A stretch of DNA of 64,000 nucleotides from Diplolepis rosae (GCA_030998225.1 JAPYXD010000275.1:2170001-2234000); one strand, 5' to 3'; shown: positions 11,699 through 22,923, numbered from the stretch's first letter. The notes: a model not told the origin generated them from the sequence alone. Numbers and translations: made by a program.

Positions 11699-12880
11699 AA
11701 ACTACCCCTCACTAAGTTTTAATTATACAAAATATTTTCAAACGGGCATGATTGCAACCCGGAAAACTGGAAAAAATATATGTTGCACGCGATAATAAAA
11801 TAAAGTTTACGTATTTTTGCATTCTGACGAGAAATCAAATTATAAGGGGTAACCATCCTTAAGTGCATTTCATTATACTTCTGCTAAAAAAAGGAAGTTT
11901 CGCGTACAAAACCGAGCAGAAAAATTTCTTCACAAAGAGGGTTGAAAAATGTAAATTTCTCAATTTAGACAAAAAATTTTACGGGGTTTAACTACCCCAA
12001 AAGAAATTACGATTATACAAGAAAATGACCAAATAGGTGTAAATTGAAGCGGAAAAATATGGCAAAATATATTTTGCAGGCAATAATAAAATAAAGCCTA
12101 TATGTTTTTGCATTTTCACGAGAAATTAATTTATACGGGGTAATCATCTTTAAGTGCATTTTATTATATTTCTGGTAAGTTTCGTGTACAAAATCGAGTA
12201 GAAAAATATCTTTACAAAGAGGCATGAAAAATATGAATTCCTCAATTGTGTGAACATTTTTATGATGGTAAACTACCCCAAATGAAGTTACGATTATAGA
12301 AGAAAATGAGCAAATAGGTGTAAATTAAAGCGGAAATATATGGCAATAGTACATTGTACAACAAGGGGGTAAAGTTGATCATTTAAGGCGAGTGCGATGT
12401 TTACATTTCGAGGCGAAGGCGAGCACGCACAAGGCGAAGCCGAGAAATGTAAACATCGCACGAGATTTTATATGATCTTACCCCCGTGTTGTACACGGTA
12501 CTTTATACAACAAAAGCATGTTTTTCTCGCTTTTTGACGTGTGTTTTACGGGCGTAAAGTTTGTTATTTAAGTCCTGCGGGCGTAAATAGGGAGTGGGGG
12601 GTGCTTAAATGACTACTTTTAAGCACTCCATCCCTATTTACGCCCTAGAGCTTAAATGACAAACTTTATGCCCGCAAAACAAGCGTCAAAAAGCGAGAAA
12701 AACATGCTTGTGTTGTATAAAGTATATTTTGCACGCAATAATAAAATAAAGCTTATAAGTTTTTGCATTTTGATGAGAAATCAATACATAATGGGTAACC
12801 ACCCTTAAGTGCATTTTATTATATATCTGCTAAATAAAGCAAGTTTCGCGTACAAACCGAGGGCTTTTTATAATCTGGGT
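11699..12880. repeat. Tandem array with about 285-bp units
   Basis: Three units begin near 11699, 11986 and 12268. Each has the same order of blocks: an AACTACCCC start, GATTATACAAGAAAATG, a GCAATAATAAAATAAAG block, TTTTTGCATTTTCACGAGAAAT, GGGGTAACCATCCTTAAGTG, and GTTTCGCGTACAAA. The third unit is split by a palindromic insert at about 12350-12727 and resumes with its GCAATAATAAAATAAAGC block at about 12733. No coding content. Confidence 0.75.
12350..12727. mobile_element. Double palindromic insert in the tandem array
   Basis: Two adjacent perfect or nearly perfect palindromes. The first, about 12352-12505, runs from TGTACAACAAGGGGGTAA to its complement. The second, about 12510-12722, starts TATACAACAAAAGCATG and ends with the complement CATGCTTGTGTTGTATA. 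The inner part of the second pairs CGTAAATAGGGAGTGG with its mirror. The insert interrupts a repeat unit cleanly, so it is younger than the array. A related palindrome lies at 52060-52365. Confidence 0.65.
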
Positions 12881-13208
12881 ACTATTCCTGAAGAACCGAC
12901 TGCGTCACGTAGAACGCTGACTGTCGTATTATAAAGAAACATAAAAATGCACCACGAGAACAAGCTGCTCAGTTTTCCTGAAATGAACGGTCGGTCACGC
13001 AAGAAAAGAAATGCGAATTTTGGTATTAAAACCGCAAAAAATTTTGTAGCACGGGATCATAAAATTCGACGGGCTACAATCTTCAATGCTAATATTTGGA
13101 ACCCCTCCCCCCATTCTACCACTTAGCCTCTACTATATCTATCGATTTATTGTATGAAGGATATAATTGATTAGACTTTTACTGTTTTTCTTGATTTTTA
13201 TTGCTTAA

Positions 13209-13668
13209 GGGAGTATGGTGGACAAGACTATTAAAAATGAGAATTACTTGTAATTTTGACAGAATGCGTATTATACCTTACTTGAACTATGGTTCAAATT
13301 TCATGACCCTTCGGAATCTCAAACCCGAGAAATTAATTATTGAAAATAACATGTGATCTTATGGGAAAATGCTGTTTTTGTAGATTATAAAGATATTTAA
13401 AAATTATTTAAAAATTATTTAAAAATGGGAAAATTATAAAAAAATCCCACGTATCTCAGAGTTTTTTCATAATTTTCCCATTTTTAAATAATCCTTAAAA
13501 AACAGTATTTTCCCATAAGATCACATGTTATTTTTAATAATTAATTTCTCGGGTTTGAGGTTCTGAAGGGTCACCAAATTTGAACCATAGTTCAAGTAAG
13601 CTATAATACTCGTTCTGTCAAAATTACAAGTAATTCTCATTTTTAATAGTCTTATCCACCATACTCCC
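13209..13668. mobile_element. TTAA-flanked palindromic MITE, 460 bp
   Basis: Nearly the whole element is one hairpin: arms of about 210-230 bp on either side of a centre near 13435-13470. It begins GGGAGTATGGTGGA, ends with the exact complement TCCACCATACTCCC, and is flanked on both sides by TTAA (13205-13208, 13669-13672). The target site points to a piggyBac or Kolobok type transposase acting in trans. Confidence 0.8.
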
Positions 13669-13689
13669 TTAAATAAATACAATTTTTCT

Positions 13690-13910
13690 ACTAGCGGGCC
13701 ATAAAGTGGACTTTATTGCCCCGTGCGGGGCAAAAAATTCCACTTTCTGACCCTATAGTCAAATTTTATAAAAAAAATCGTGTGCAACACGGGAAAAAAA
13801 TTTATTTTACTCGTGTGGTTGTTACCCTCGCTTTGCTCGGGCATCAAACTTCACACTCGCAAAATACATTTTTTTTTCCCTAGTTGCACAATGTACTATT
13901 GTTTCAGTCT
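13690..13910. repeat. Pair of small palindromes
   Basis: The first palindrome (about 13698-13762) pairs AAAGTGGACTTTATTGCCCC with its mirror around CCCCGTGCGGGG. The second (about 13785-13898) runs from TGCAACACGGGAAAAA to CCCTAGTTGCACA and contains CTCGCTTTGCTCGGGCATCA. Both resemble the palindrome at 25341-25470 in carrying ACTTCACACTC and an AAAGCGAGGGT-type block. Confidence 0.45.
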
Positions 13911-14391
13911 CATAACCATTGAGTCCTTTACTGACTTATATTAAGCGAGGACAAGCGAGGATCGTCAGATCTTAACTTAAAATAAGAAACCTTCGAATAA
14001 AGTAGGTATTTACATAGTTGGGACGTAACAATTGTTTGCACTTTTTGGTCGACAATATTAAGATAAGAAGTACCTATTCTTTGTGAATTTTCAAAAATGA
14101 TTATGATATGTAGATTCTTATCTTGTAGTGTTGAGTTACTTGCAAGATTCAAAGCGCACCTGGTAAGAAGGCTTTCATTGGAATATATTAAAATATTTAT
14201 CATTCTGATTTGAAAAGTGTGATTATTTGATACATACGAATCCATGATCATCTATTTTCTTTATGAATCATGAGATAAGGTATGAAATGGAATAAGTTAA
14301 ATCTATTTTGATCCATGATTTTTATAAAAATTTTCTGAATGTTCTTCAATAATTTCATTATTTACCATGATTCTTTTTTCTTTTCTCGCTA

Positions 14392-15065
14392 CAAATTAAA
14401 ACATCTAATAGTATTTAGCGTTATACTACCCTAGCGAACTGGCTGAACACTGGCTGTACGCTGTGGCGTAAAGCTATCGTAAAGCTATCGTAAAGCTATA
14501 GTAAAGTAGCATCATAACTCATGAATGAGGTAAAATAAATATTAAAAATATTTTAATCCTTATTCTACGTTAAAAATAACGTTAAAAGATAATGGACATA
14601 TGCAATAATTTTATTTATTAACGCTAAAAATTAAAAAAACATAATACCTGTCATTGAAGGCAGTGCAGTGGTTCACCTTTTGTGGAACGTCTCCAGGGTT
14701 GAAGTTGACCATTGGTTTGAGTGAGACACACTATACTTTCAACTCACTCTGACAAATAGTCAATCCTGACGGTGAAGATATGGAAAGTGATGAACCACTG
14801 CACTGTCTTTAATGACAGGTATTATGTTTTTTTTTAATTATTAGCGTTAATAAATAAAATTATTGCATATTTCAATTACCAGTTAACGTTATTTTTAACG
14901 TAGAATAAGGATAAAAACATTTTTAATATTTCTTTTACCTCATTCATGAGTTATAATGCTACTTTACGATAGCTTTACGATAGCTTTACGCCACAGCGTA
15001 AAGCCAGTGTTCAGCCAGTTCGCTAGGGTAGCATAATGCTAAATACTATTAGATGTTTTAATTTG
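14392..15065. mobile_element. Palindromic MITE, about 674 bp
   Basis: Arms of about 310 bp are strongly complementary. The termini read CAAATTAAAACATCTAATAG on the left and its complement on the right. Each arm carries a short tandem run built on TAAAGCTATCG. The central part (about 14636-14828, starting AACATAATACCTGTCATTG) is itself a palindrome and recurs, shortened, at 48096-48189. No frame, no clear target duplication. Confidence 0.7.
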
Positions 15066-15261
15066 CATGCTTCAAGGCTGTTTTCATGTATTAGTCAAAT
15101 CATTTTAGAAATTTTTTTTGACCTTGTGATCCACCATATTAATATTATTAGGAGGGGATTATAATTGATTTAAGTTTACTCATTTCATATCATATTTCAT
15201 AGATTTAAAAATAATGCAGAATCTAGCATTGAAGATTATTGAACTTCTGTATCGTTTTCAA

Positions 15262-16165
15262 TGCGAAACTTCTGCTAGAAGAGTCTTTTGTCTATAAATC
15301 ATTTTACCGAAATTTTAATTAGCCAAATCAGGGTTGAACTTCAGACTTATATATGAAAGAGCTATTAGAGGCTTTTCTTTCTAGTTGACAATGGTCATCA
15401 AAAGCTTATGAAGTCAGTAAATGCAGATAGCTTATCATAAAAATATAAAATTGATTTGAAATATTTATTCTGATTTTTTGGCCGGTAATGGATATCTTCG
15501 AACAAGGCTAATTAAGTCAAAAAGCTTAATCTGGACCCGATGGCAGAATAGTTCTTGGTTTATTTAAAAATAAGGCAAATGATGACATTAACGTTTTTAC
15601 GCGTGCATGGAACTGCCAGAATTTCTTTTTTAATTTTTAGGAGTAGATACTTTCTACTGCCAAGACGCCGAACTTACCCTTATGATAAAATATTGTGGTA
15701 AGTATTGGATCCAATATATTTTTCTCGACTAAGTGTTAAAAATTCAATAATTTTTCACTAAAAAATTTTGGATTCAATACCTAACAACATTTTTTTTCCT
15801 AAGGGTAGTGATTTGGTAGTAAAGGAATCTATTTTCCGCTTATTTTAAAATACAATTTCCCGCCAAGAAAACCAAATTCCAATTCAAGCAATTGATAATT
15901 GTAATATTTTAATCAAAACTTGATTGTTTCCATTCTAAACATTTTTTTCCAAATTTTCCGTGCCGCGCTATCTACCGCTCTATTTTATATTTCTTCACAA
16001 CTTCACAAAAACTTCACAAGTTTTTGACGACCATTCTTAATTAGAAAGAAAAGTCTCTAAGAGCTCTTTTGTATACAAGCCTGAAGTTCAACCCTGATTT
16101 GGCGAATTTATTTTTCGGTAAAACGATTTATGGACAAAAGAATCCCCTACTAAGAATTCTTACAG
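15262..16165. mobile_element. Foldback element, about 900 bp
   Basis: Arms at about 15265-15410 and 16025-16165 are inverted copies, sharing for example CCAAATCAGGGTTGAACTTC and its complement. A smaller inverted repeat lies inside the loop (about 15672-15810, ACTTACCCTTATG and its mirror). It ends about 65 bp before the first exon of SPH-1, so it sits where that gene's promoter should be. Confidence 0.6.
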
Positions 16166-16231
16166 GGCAGTTTACAAACTGAAGCGAATAATACACAAAG
16201 TATTATTTAAAAGTTTATTGAATTTGTTGGA

Positions 16232-16292
16232 ATGTCATCTGCTGCTATTCGTTTATTTATTATACTAATGGTTGCGTCGCAAAAAGTTCGTG
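16232..16292 (+). CDS. SPH-1 exon 1 (signal peptide)
   Basis: Codes for a start methionine, a short polar n-region and a hydrophobic core (MSSAAIRLFIILMVASQKV), a classic eukaryotic secretion signal of about 20 residues. It is followed by the donor GTGAGT at 16293. It ends in phase 1, which matches the phase of the exon 2 acceptor of all three copies (G|GT or G|AT). I inferred the link to exon 2 from phase, order and family logic. No other signal exon was found for SPH-2 or SPH-3, which may have lost theirs or have it outside what I could recognise. Confidence 0.6.
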
Positions 16293-17349
16293 GTGAGTAT
16301 ACATTTAGAATTTTACTATATTATATACAATAGAATTAGTTTTAGATTATCGTTTTGATATTTTGTTTTAAAAACTGTTCTATAAAAAGAAAACTTATTA
16401 AAAATCAACCAGATCCATTTTGAAATTTCTACATGGTGTTTTAAATTGTTTTGAATGAATCGAATTCTACTGAGATGCCTATAGAAGAAAAATTGGTTAT
16501 CCCCGCAAAAATGTCTGATTTCATGAACCGAATGTTTTAAAGAATCATTATAGCATAGATGCGACATAGGATCAGTTCCGATTAGTTCCTTATTAGTAGA
16601 ATGACGCTACAGGCAGTTTTGTTGTGGGAAGTTAATAAATTTTTGCGTTTAATGAATTCAAGTTGATGGCAGAATGGTAATTTCATGAAATTAAATTCTA
16701 ATAAACGTCAAATTTGAATTCTTTTGAAAGATATTAATGACTCTCAAAATAACATTTTGCAAAGTTTTTAATCTCAGTTTAAAGCTAAGACGTCTCAGCG
16801 TTTCTCTGAATAATCAAGATATCTATAGAAATAATTTTCTGGATTTTACCCTGGGATCAAACATAGTACAAAAATGCAACATTTTCAATGATTCCGTAGC
16901 CGTAATTCCATTGGAAGCACAAAATTTCAAGCAAACTCGTTGTTCAATTTTTTTTCCATAGTAAAAGTCACCAGACAAACTTTTCGCGTCGTAAATCAAT
17001 GGCTGCCTAACACACATTAATGGACGCCTCCAGCTCAAACTTCACACGACTGTCAAAGAAGGTGTTTCCAACCTAGAAAAAAAACTTTTTACTGTTTCGG
17101 TTTACGCGCGCAGTTTAACTGGACCAGTCTGGTTCAAATATTATCAGATGGTACTACTTTCGAGACGCAGAAGAAGCACTGATCTTTTTTCCAATAATGC
17201 GAATTATTTCAAAGGTGCCAAATGTGAATTAGCTGGAGTGTATCAATTCTTAAACAATGAAAAGAATCTTAATAAAATCTTCCGTAACTTTTGAAATTAT
17301 GTTGGAATGAATTGGAATAAATTGGAATTTTATTCCCCTTCGTTCGTTA

Positions 17350-17793
17350 CACTTTGTTGAACTCTGGAATGCTGCAGTGAAATCCTTGAGGCATCACTAT
17401 ACTCACATCATCGGAGAAAGAGTTTAAACATATGAAGAATTGCCAACGTTTACAACTAAGTAGAGGGTATCCGAAATTGCCACTCTTCAACACGTATATC
17501 TTCAGACCCAAATGACTTAGTTGCTCTCAACTTTCGTATTGGCAGAAAATTCAGCAAGTAAGGCAACACTTATGGGCTGGATGCATAAGGGTGCGACTAA
17601 GAACATTCTAGTTCGCAAACTAGTAACGATTAGAGACGATAATTTGTCTCCTTTGCGATGGAGCCGAGATTGTGTAATTGCGACTCATCTAGAAACGGAG
17701 CGCATTGTTCGAGTTGTGAAGATTAAAACTGCACAAGGCGAATATAAGCACAGTATAAAAAATCTGTCTCTACTGATAATTGACGTTATGTGA
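17350..17793 (+). pseudogene. BEL/Pao polyprotein C-terminal fragment
   Basis: One reading frame, broken by three stops, matches the end of a BEL/Pao integrase region. It reads HFVELWNAAVKSLRHH, which corresponds to the LWEAAVKS-type block. After a gap it reads the C-terminal domain (DUF5641-like) with RDDNLSPLRW near residue 40 of the final open part and VRVVKIKTAQGEYKHSIKNL at the end. The retrotransposon is otherwise missing upstream. Downstream, after about 260 bp, comes a candidate LTR in the expected 3-prime position. Lies in intron 1 of SPH-1 in the same orientation. Confidence 0.75.
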
Positions 17794-18054
17794 TACATTT
17801 ATTCACTCAAGTATATGTAACTAGTATCAATATGCATGTGATTTATATTCATTTCAACGATATTTTTCATCAACTATCCCGCCTAGTATGTCAGAACTCT
17901 ATTATAATTAGGTCTGATTATCTTGTTCTCTAATTACTATCTGGCCCCCTATCTCATTGTCTATAATTTGTTTATCGAATTCTTTAACGAGTTACTATAA
18001 TCATTATTTTTAATCATCTTTAACTTAGGACATGACAGTTCAGAGGAGTTGGCA

Positions 18055-18531
18055 TGTTACAACTGTACAACACTTTATTGATTGAAACATTTTTGATTGA
18101 CACATTGTTTACACAACGATCACTGCGCCTCTTCCGCCTGAGATCTTAGCAACATATTGAAATTCAGATTTTCCTAATGTCTACAATTCTAGCTATCGTT
18201 CGCCTTTAAAATTGTCAACCCATTCAAGTTGTAGCTGCTACTTCTACCAGCTCCTGAGATCAGTTGCATTTTGAAATCGAATGTGTTCCCTTGATATCAA
18301 GAACTCTTATGATGTACATATACTCATATGAGTAGTTTAACATTTACAGTCAATTGTATTTTTATTGTGAATTGTTTTGTATTGTATTTTAATTTGTATT
18401 GTATTTAATGAATTTTCAAGGAGTTAGTTTATAAATTTAAGATCTCTTAATTCAAACATTTTAAGATATTTGGTACGGCACTTCAGTGAACGTGAACTCT
18501 GAGTCAGCAGCGCGCTCAGTAACGTACAACA
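18055..18531 (+). repeat. Candidate 3-prime LTR of the BEL/Pao remnant
   Basis: About 477 bp beginning TGTTACAACTGTACAAC and ending CGTACAACA, giving TGTT...AACA ends. A purine-rich tract (CAGAGGAGTTGGCA) directly precedes it, as a polypurine tract would. A second LTR copy is not in the window, so this is inferred from ends and position only. Confidence 0.4.
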
Positions 18532-18675
18532 TTATATATTGGGTTTCCCTAAAGCAAGAAAATAGTTTTGTCTATACAATGATGTCTGCCTGTCTCTCAG
18601 TCTGCCTATTATAATAAATAGCCCACACCAAACAATTTTCACCTGTTTCAAAATTCAAAAATTTATTATCTCTAG

Positions 18676-18962
18676 GTGAAGACAACGATCAAAATCTCGT
18701 GGTCAGCGATGACAAATATCTCAATACCATTGTTTCCTTCTGGAAAATTATTCCTAAAGAAGGCAAACGAGAACTTTTATGTCTTGGGGCGTTAATTGGA
18801 TCTAATTTGGTCTTTATCACTAATAAATGTCATGATTTCCTGAATAAATCAAATAACACTGTTATTTGTACTGGAAGCAGTTATTTCGATGACATTTATA
18901 TGCATTTTATTATTGAAGCCTCACAAGAGTTACATAAACATTCACAATTTATTATTCTTGTT
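18676..18962 (+). CDS. SPH-1 exon 2 (trypsin-fold homologue, His region)
   Basis: Acceptor TCTAG at 18671-18675 and donor GTAAGT at 18963 bound 95 whole codons. After an acidic start (EDNDQNLVVSDD) the chain reads TIVSFWK, like the early beta strand of trypsins. It then reads LCLGALIGSNLVFITNKC, matching the CGGSLI...VLTAAHC block: both Cys are kept, but the catalytic His triplet AAH reads TNK. The end, FIILV, aligns with the D-I-A-L-L block, and the catalytic Asp is absent. There is no R-IVGG activation site before the domain. Read as a secreted serine protease homologue without enzyme activity. Clear homology to 44719-44993 and 54616-54917 supports it being coding. Confidence 0.75.
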
Positions 18963-19143
18963 GTAAGTAAATCCAGATGATGCTGAAAAATTAAAACTTG
19001 AATCATTTTTTATTCAAACTTATTAATAATTATCATTCTTAACAATTTTTTGAAAGTTAATTATTTTTACTGTGATTATTTTATATTATAACGTTTGGAT
19101 GTTATTAAATACTGAATACGTAATACATTTGATTTTTCTTTAG

Positions 19144-19245
19144 GTAAATGCAAATATTAATCCATCACCCTCTATACCAATAGATTACTTAGAATTAATT
19201 GAGGAGAAGAAATATCATGGAGTATTGGTAGGATGGAGTGAAAAG
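19144..19245 (+). CDS. SPH-1 exon 3 (WG motif region)
   Basis: Thirty-four codons in phase 0 on both sides, acceptor TTTAG, donor GTAAAA. The chain ends HGVLVGWSEK, aligning with the V-x-GWG block that follows the Asp region in trypsins. The intron before it is only 181 bp, and intron sizes in the other copies agree once inserts are removed. The next intron is over 6 kb and full of repeats. Confidence 0.75.
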
Positions 19246-19261
19246 GTAAAAATTCATAACT

Positions 19262-19905
19262 AGTAAAATGTCTAGAGCACCGAATATAGTTCTGTCAGAA
19301 GTTCGCAGTTCGCCTGGGGCGGCGAGCCGGGTCACACCGGAGCGTCGCACTGGATGGACGGCAAGGAGATGCCTTTCCTGATGGGAACTCCCTCAGGAAG
19401 GTATCTCCAGTACCCACCGACTTCCATGCCTGGTGGAACCGGACCGCGCGTTGGCGAATGGGCGCTCCCATGGCCAGCTCTCGGTGTGAGCACGCGCCTA
19501 GCTTCAGGTGGCCCTGACTAGGTGCTGCTCAAGTTTAACCAAGATATGTCATTCCCCGACCGGGCTGATCCACAGAGGATGCCGTGTGGAACGCCGACGA
19601 ATGGGTGCTCCCATGGTCGGCATTCGACATGGGCTAGGAATCAGCATCAGGTGCCCCTAACTGACCCTGGGCCCGACATGCCTGATTGAGGACGTCACTC
19701 CCCGACCGGACTAATCCCCAGGATATGCCGCGTTGGACGCCGACAAATGGGTGCTCCTTTGGTCGGCCTGCAACATGGGCTGGGACTCAACTTCAGGTGC
19801 CCCTAACTGACCCTGGCCCCGACATCCCTGGGCGAGGACGCCAATACACTAACCGTGAGGACTCGACCCGGCACGCGACTCCCAAAAATACATTACATTA
19901 AGAAA
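19262..19905. repeat. GC-rich tandem repeat, SPH-1 intron 3
   Basis: A sharply GC-rich block in AT-rich DNA. Two consecutive units of about 150 bp each contain CCCCGACCGG, ATGGGTGCTCC, GGTCGGC and CAGGTGCCCCTAACTGACCC. The sequence CCCTGACTAGGTGCTGCTCA near 19511 is the inverted counterpart of CTGAGCAGCACCCAGTCAGG in the block at 45697-47618. Short open frames here are by-products of GC content. Confidence 0.6.
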
Positions 19906-20570
19906 CTTTTATCTTGTACGGGAAAATAGCTATGAACTGTTACAGACAAATGCACCTGAAAATAATGTACTAGGACCGTGAATCCGTCCTGCATCTATCA
20001 ATAACGGAGGATTCAGCGTGAATTAGGCATATTGGTACTACTGAACGATAAATACGCATGCAACTAGCCAGGCGCTAATTAACGGCAAGTTTCGTCCTAG
20101 TTTGCCAGACTGAATAAAGTTTTTTAGAAATTTCCCACATGAGATTTCGGCACTTTCAAAATATACAGGTTCTTTTGTTTCGCGAATTCGTCGACAATGC
20201 TCTTGTATGTATTCTCCGTGCAACAGTGCCTATTCGTCTGATACACGCCAAATTCTTTATCGTCAGAGGGAAATTTATTCAGATGAGCTGAACGTTTTCG
20301 AGGACAGTTTAGAAAGTTCTTTTCATAAATAGTAATTCTTACTGTAATTTATTTAATATTTCTGCGTGGTTTCAAAGCAAATCTAACGTCCTTGGTAAAC
20401 TTTACGAATTAGCAAAATTTTGATCAATAGATTATAAATTTATATTATCTTGTCTTCTGATAGAAAGCTCAACCGATGATAGAGCCGTTTACATTCATGT
20501 TATATGCCAAGAAAATGAGGATGGAACAGGGAAAAAATAACCTAAGTGGAAAGGACGTGAGTGGAATATA
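19906..20570. other. SPH-1 intron 3, no recognisable content
   Basis: Mixed-composition sequence. Short frames on both strands show no motif. A small hairpin pairs GTGAATCCGTCCT with AACGGAGGATTCAG near 19978-20015. Confidence 0.3.
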
Positions 20571-21755
20571 TACTCACAAGGGGAGATCGCGTAATGCCCC
20601 TAACGAATGTCGCTGCAATAACACGCGAAATTTCTTTAAGACTTCACGAAAAAAACACTTTCAGCGTTCATCCGATTGGGGCCTCGTTTTCGAGATATTA
20701 AATTTCGATAAATGAGTTGTTCTCTTTATACGAGCCGGCAGTGAATCGCGCGGAATCCAAGTGTGCCAACCGCAGCGGTGCAGCGGACAAGGTGTTTGAC
20801 TGGAACGCTGCAGTTAGTGGGTTTGATTCTTATTGGTTCGGATTTTTTTCCATTTTGTTTTTTTTCTCAATTTTAACAACGCCAATAAATTTGTTGGCTA
20901 AATTATTTAAAAATCATTTCTTTTAAATATCTTGTAGTATTATTTTCTCTTATAGTATTATTTTCAGGAATAACATATAGAAATACAATTAAATGTTGAA
21001 TGAAGGAAATTTTTGGGGAAAAATGTAATAGTCACGTTTGCGAGAAGGTTAAAGTTTGTATATCTGCCGTTTTTTTTTAAACTCCCTGCCCTTAGGGAAA
21101 CTGGTTTCTTCTTACCTAGCATTCTATTTCTACCCCAGTCATTCGAGTCTGCCCGTGTGAAACTTCCCTAACGTCCACTTCTTTAAAATTAAAGTGGAGT
21201 GAAAAAATGGAAATATAAGCAAATTTTTCCATGAGCATGGAATGCGATACCGGTGATAATCAAAGTTTGGATTTCACTGACGATTTCAAACACGACTTTG
21301 CGCAAGCTATTGAAATCATGAAATTTATGTTTGAAGAAAATGGAATGATCGCGTCACAGCCCCGAGAAAAAATTTCTCATTCCACACGTGCTATGTCTAC
21401 CGCATTTTATTATGTTATTTTAAGCGCAGTAAACGGAAATAAAATAGAAACCAAAAAATTTACCATCGTTGTCAAAATTAAGAAAAAAAACATTCGAACC
21501 AATAAGGATCGAACCCACAACCTGCAGCGTTCCAGTCAGACACCTTGTCCGCTACGGCTGGCACACTCGGGCTCCGCGCTATTCGGTGGTGGCTGGTATA
21601 GAGAGAACACCGCGTTTTTCGAAATTTAATATCTCGAAAATGAGGCCCCAATCGATCGAACGCTGAAATAGTTTTTTTCGAGAGATCTTAAAATACTATC
21701 ACTCCGTAATTCCAGCGAAATCCGTGATGAGCATTACGCGGTCTCCCCTTTTGAG
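20571..21755. repeat. Inverted pair of tRNA-derived (SINE-like) sequences
   Basis: Arms at about 20571-20866 (plus) and 21464-21755 (minus) are inverted copies sharing GGGGAGAYCGCGTAATG, CGATTGGGGCCTC and CGAGATATTAAATTTCG. At the inner end of each arm lies a tRNA-like core of about 75 nt: a box-A-like TAGCGGACAAGG (TGCAGCGGACAAGG in the plus copy), CTGACTGGAACGCTGCAG, and a box-B-like GTGGGTTCGATCC (GTGGGTTTGATTC in the plus copy). The two copies enclose 600 bp of unrelated sequence, including an unrecognised frame at 21231-21629. This could be a foldback SINE pair or a composite element. Confidence 0.6.
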
Positions 21756-22263
21756 GAAAATACAACTCAAAATAAATATAGGTATACTCAGAATATGCTT
21801 ATTATACGCTTGACCAAAGTTATGAGTGATTTTATAAAAAAATATGTTCTACGCAATTAAAAATAGTTTATTTAGGTTCAATTTGATTGAATCAAACAAA
21901 TAATGGGTTGGGGAAGAAGTTTCAAACTATTTGAAGCCAGGATTGACGCCACCACTGGCGGGTCACGTGAACCGAACTGTTACCAAATTGGTTATCATTT
22001 CGGTAACATGACAGAATACTGAATAACCGGATGCTCCGCCGGAGCTGTGGCCGCCCGACCGTTCGCTACCGTCTTCACGCCGGGGAAAACGTAGAACACC
22101 CTCAAGCTTATTTTTTACATTACATAATAACATGCGCGGTTAGTGAACTGCTCTCTGCATTTTCAGAGTTGGGACTGTCATTGTTAAGTTACAAGTTACA
22201 TTGCCTGAACTACAGTTAGTGTAAGATTCATGTGGAATGTTTTTTGAAAATCATTATTATTAT
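21756..22263. other. SPH-1 intron 3, no recognisable content
   Basis: AT-rich with a small GC-rich patch at 22030-22090. A 62-codon frame at 22031-22219 has no recognisable motif. Confidence 0.3.
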
Positions 22264-22923
22264 CTTGTAAACTGATTCCAAGCATGACTCTTCAACAATG
22301 TCATTAAATCTTTAAAAATTTCTTGACCGAAAATCATAGCGCCGTTTATATCCATTTATTCTATTATTGATTCCGTTCTTATAAATTATAAAAAGGAGTG
22401 ACAATTCAATATTAATTTCCCTCCTAACCCGACAACAAAATGAATTTATTTTAATATCTTAGCTATTTTCTATAATTTCGGAACGTCATTATTTTAAAAT
22501 CGCTAAATCAGCCGATAATCTTTGATGAAACCAATGAGATTATTTCGCAAATTTACAATGAAACCAACTTAACTTTTAAAACTTGCAATATTTTTCAGAC
22601 GCCCGAAAGCACATAAATTTGTAAAATCTGAATGTAGCGTAGTACTTGACGCTACCTTCAGATCTTAAAAATTCATGTGCTGAAGGGTTTTCAGAAAATA
22701 TTTCGAGTTTTAAAAGTGAAGTTAATATGATAGTCAATTTACAAAATAATGTTATTGGTATCTTCAGAGATTGTCGGCCGATTTCAGTTCTTCTTATTAT
22801 TCATAAAAAACAGAATCAAAAATAAAATAAGTGGATATAAACAGCGCAATAATTTTTGGTTAAGAAATTTTTAAAGATTTAAAAACATTGTTGAACAGTT
22901 ATGCTCGGGATCAGTTTGCAAGC
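22264..22923. mobile_element. Palindromic MITE, about 660 bp
   Basis: Long arms pair from CTTGTAAACTGATTCC at the left to its complement GGATCAGTTTGCAAG at the right. Internal matches continue to the centre near 22650 (CGTAGTACTTGACGCTACC). No frame. Target duplication not resolved. Confidence 0.65.

Larger units (their letters stand above)
16293..18675. other. SPH-1 intron 1
   Basis: A 2.4-kb intron that holds a BEL/Pao retroelement remnant and its probable LTR. The part at 16560-17330 shows no recognisable content. The last 130 bp before exon 2 resemble the corresponding part of the SPH-2 intron: both carry GTCTGTCTGT-type pyrimidine tracts and ATAGTT-T-TCTAT. So the duplication that created the copies included intron sequence. 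Confidence 0.5.

Noticed and set aside
18055..18531. Complete BEL/Pao element across SPH-1 intron 1
   Set aside because: Only the polyprotein end and one LTR-like block are present; no second LTR, gag or RT was found.
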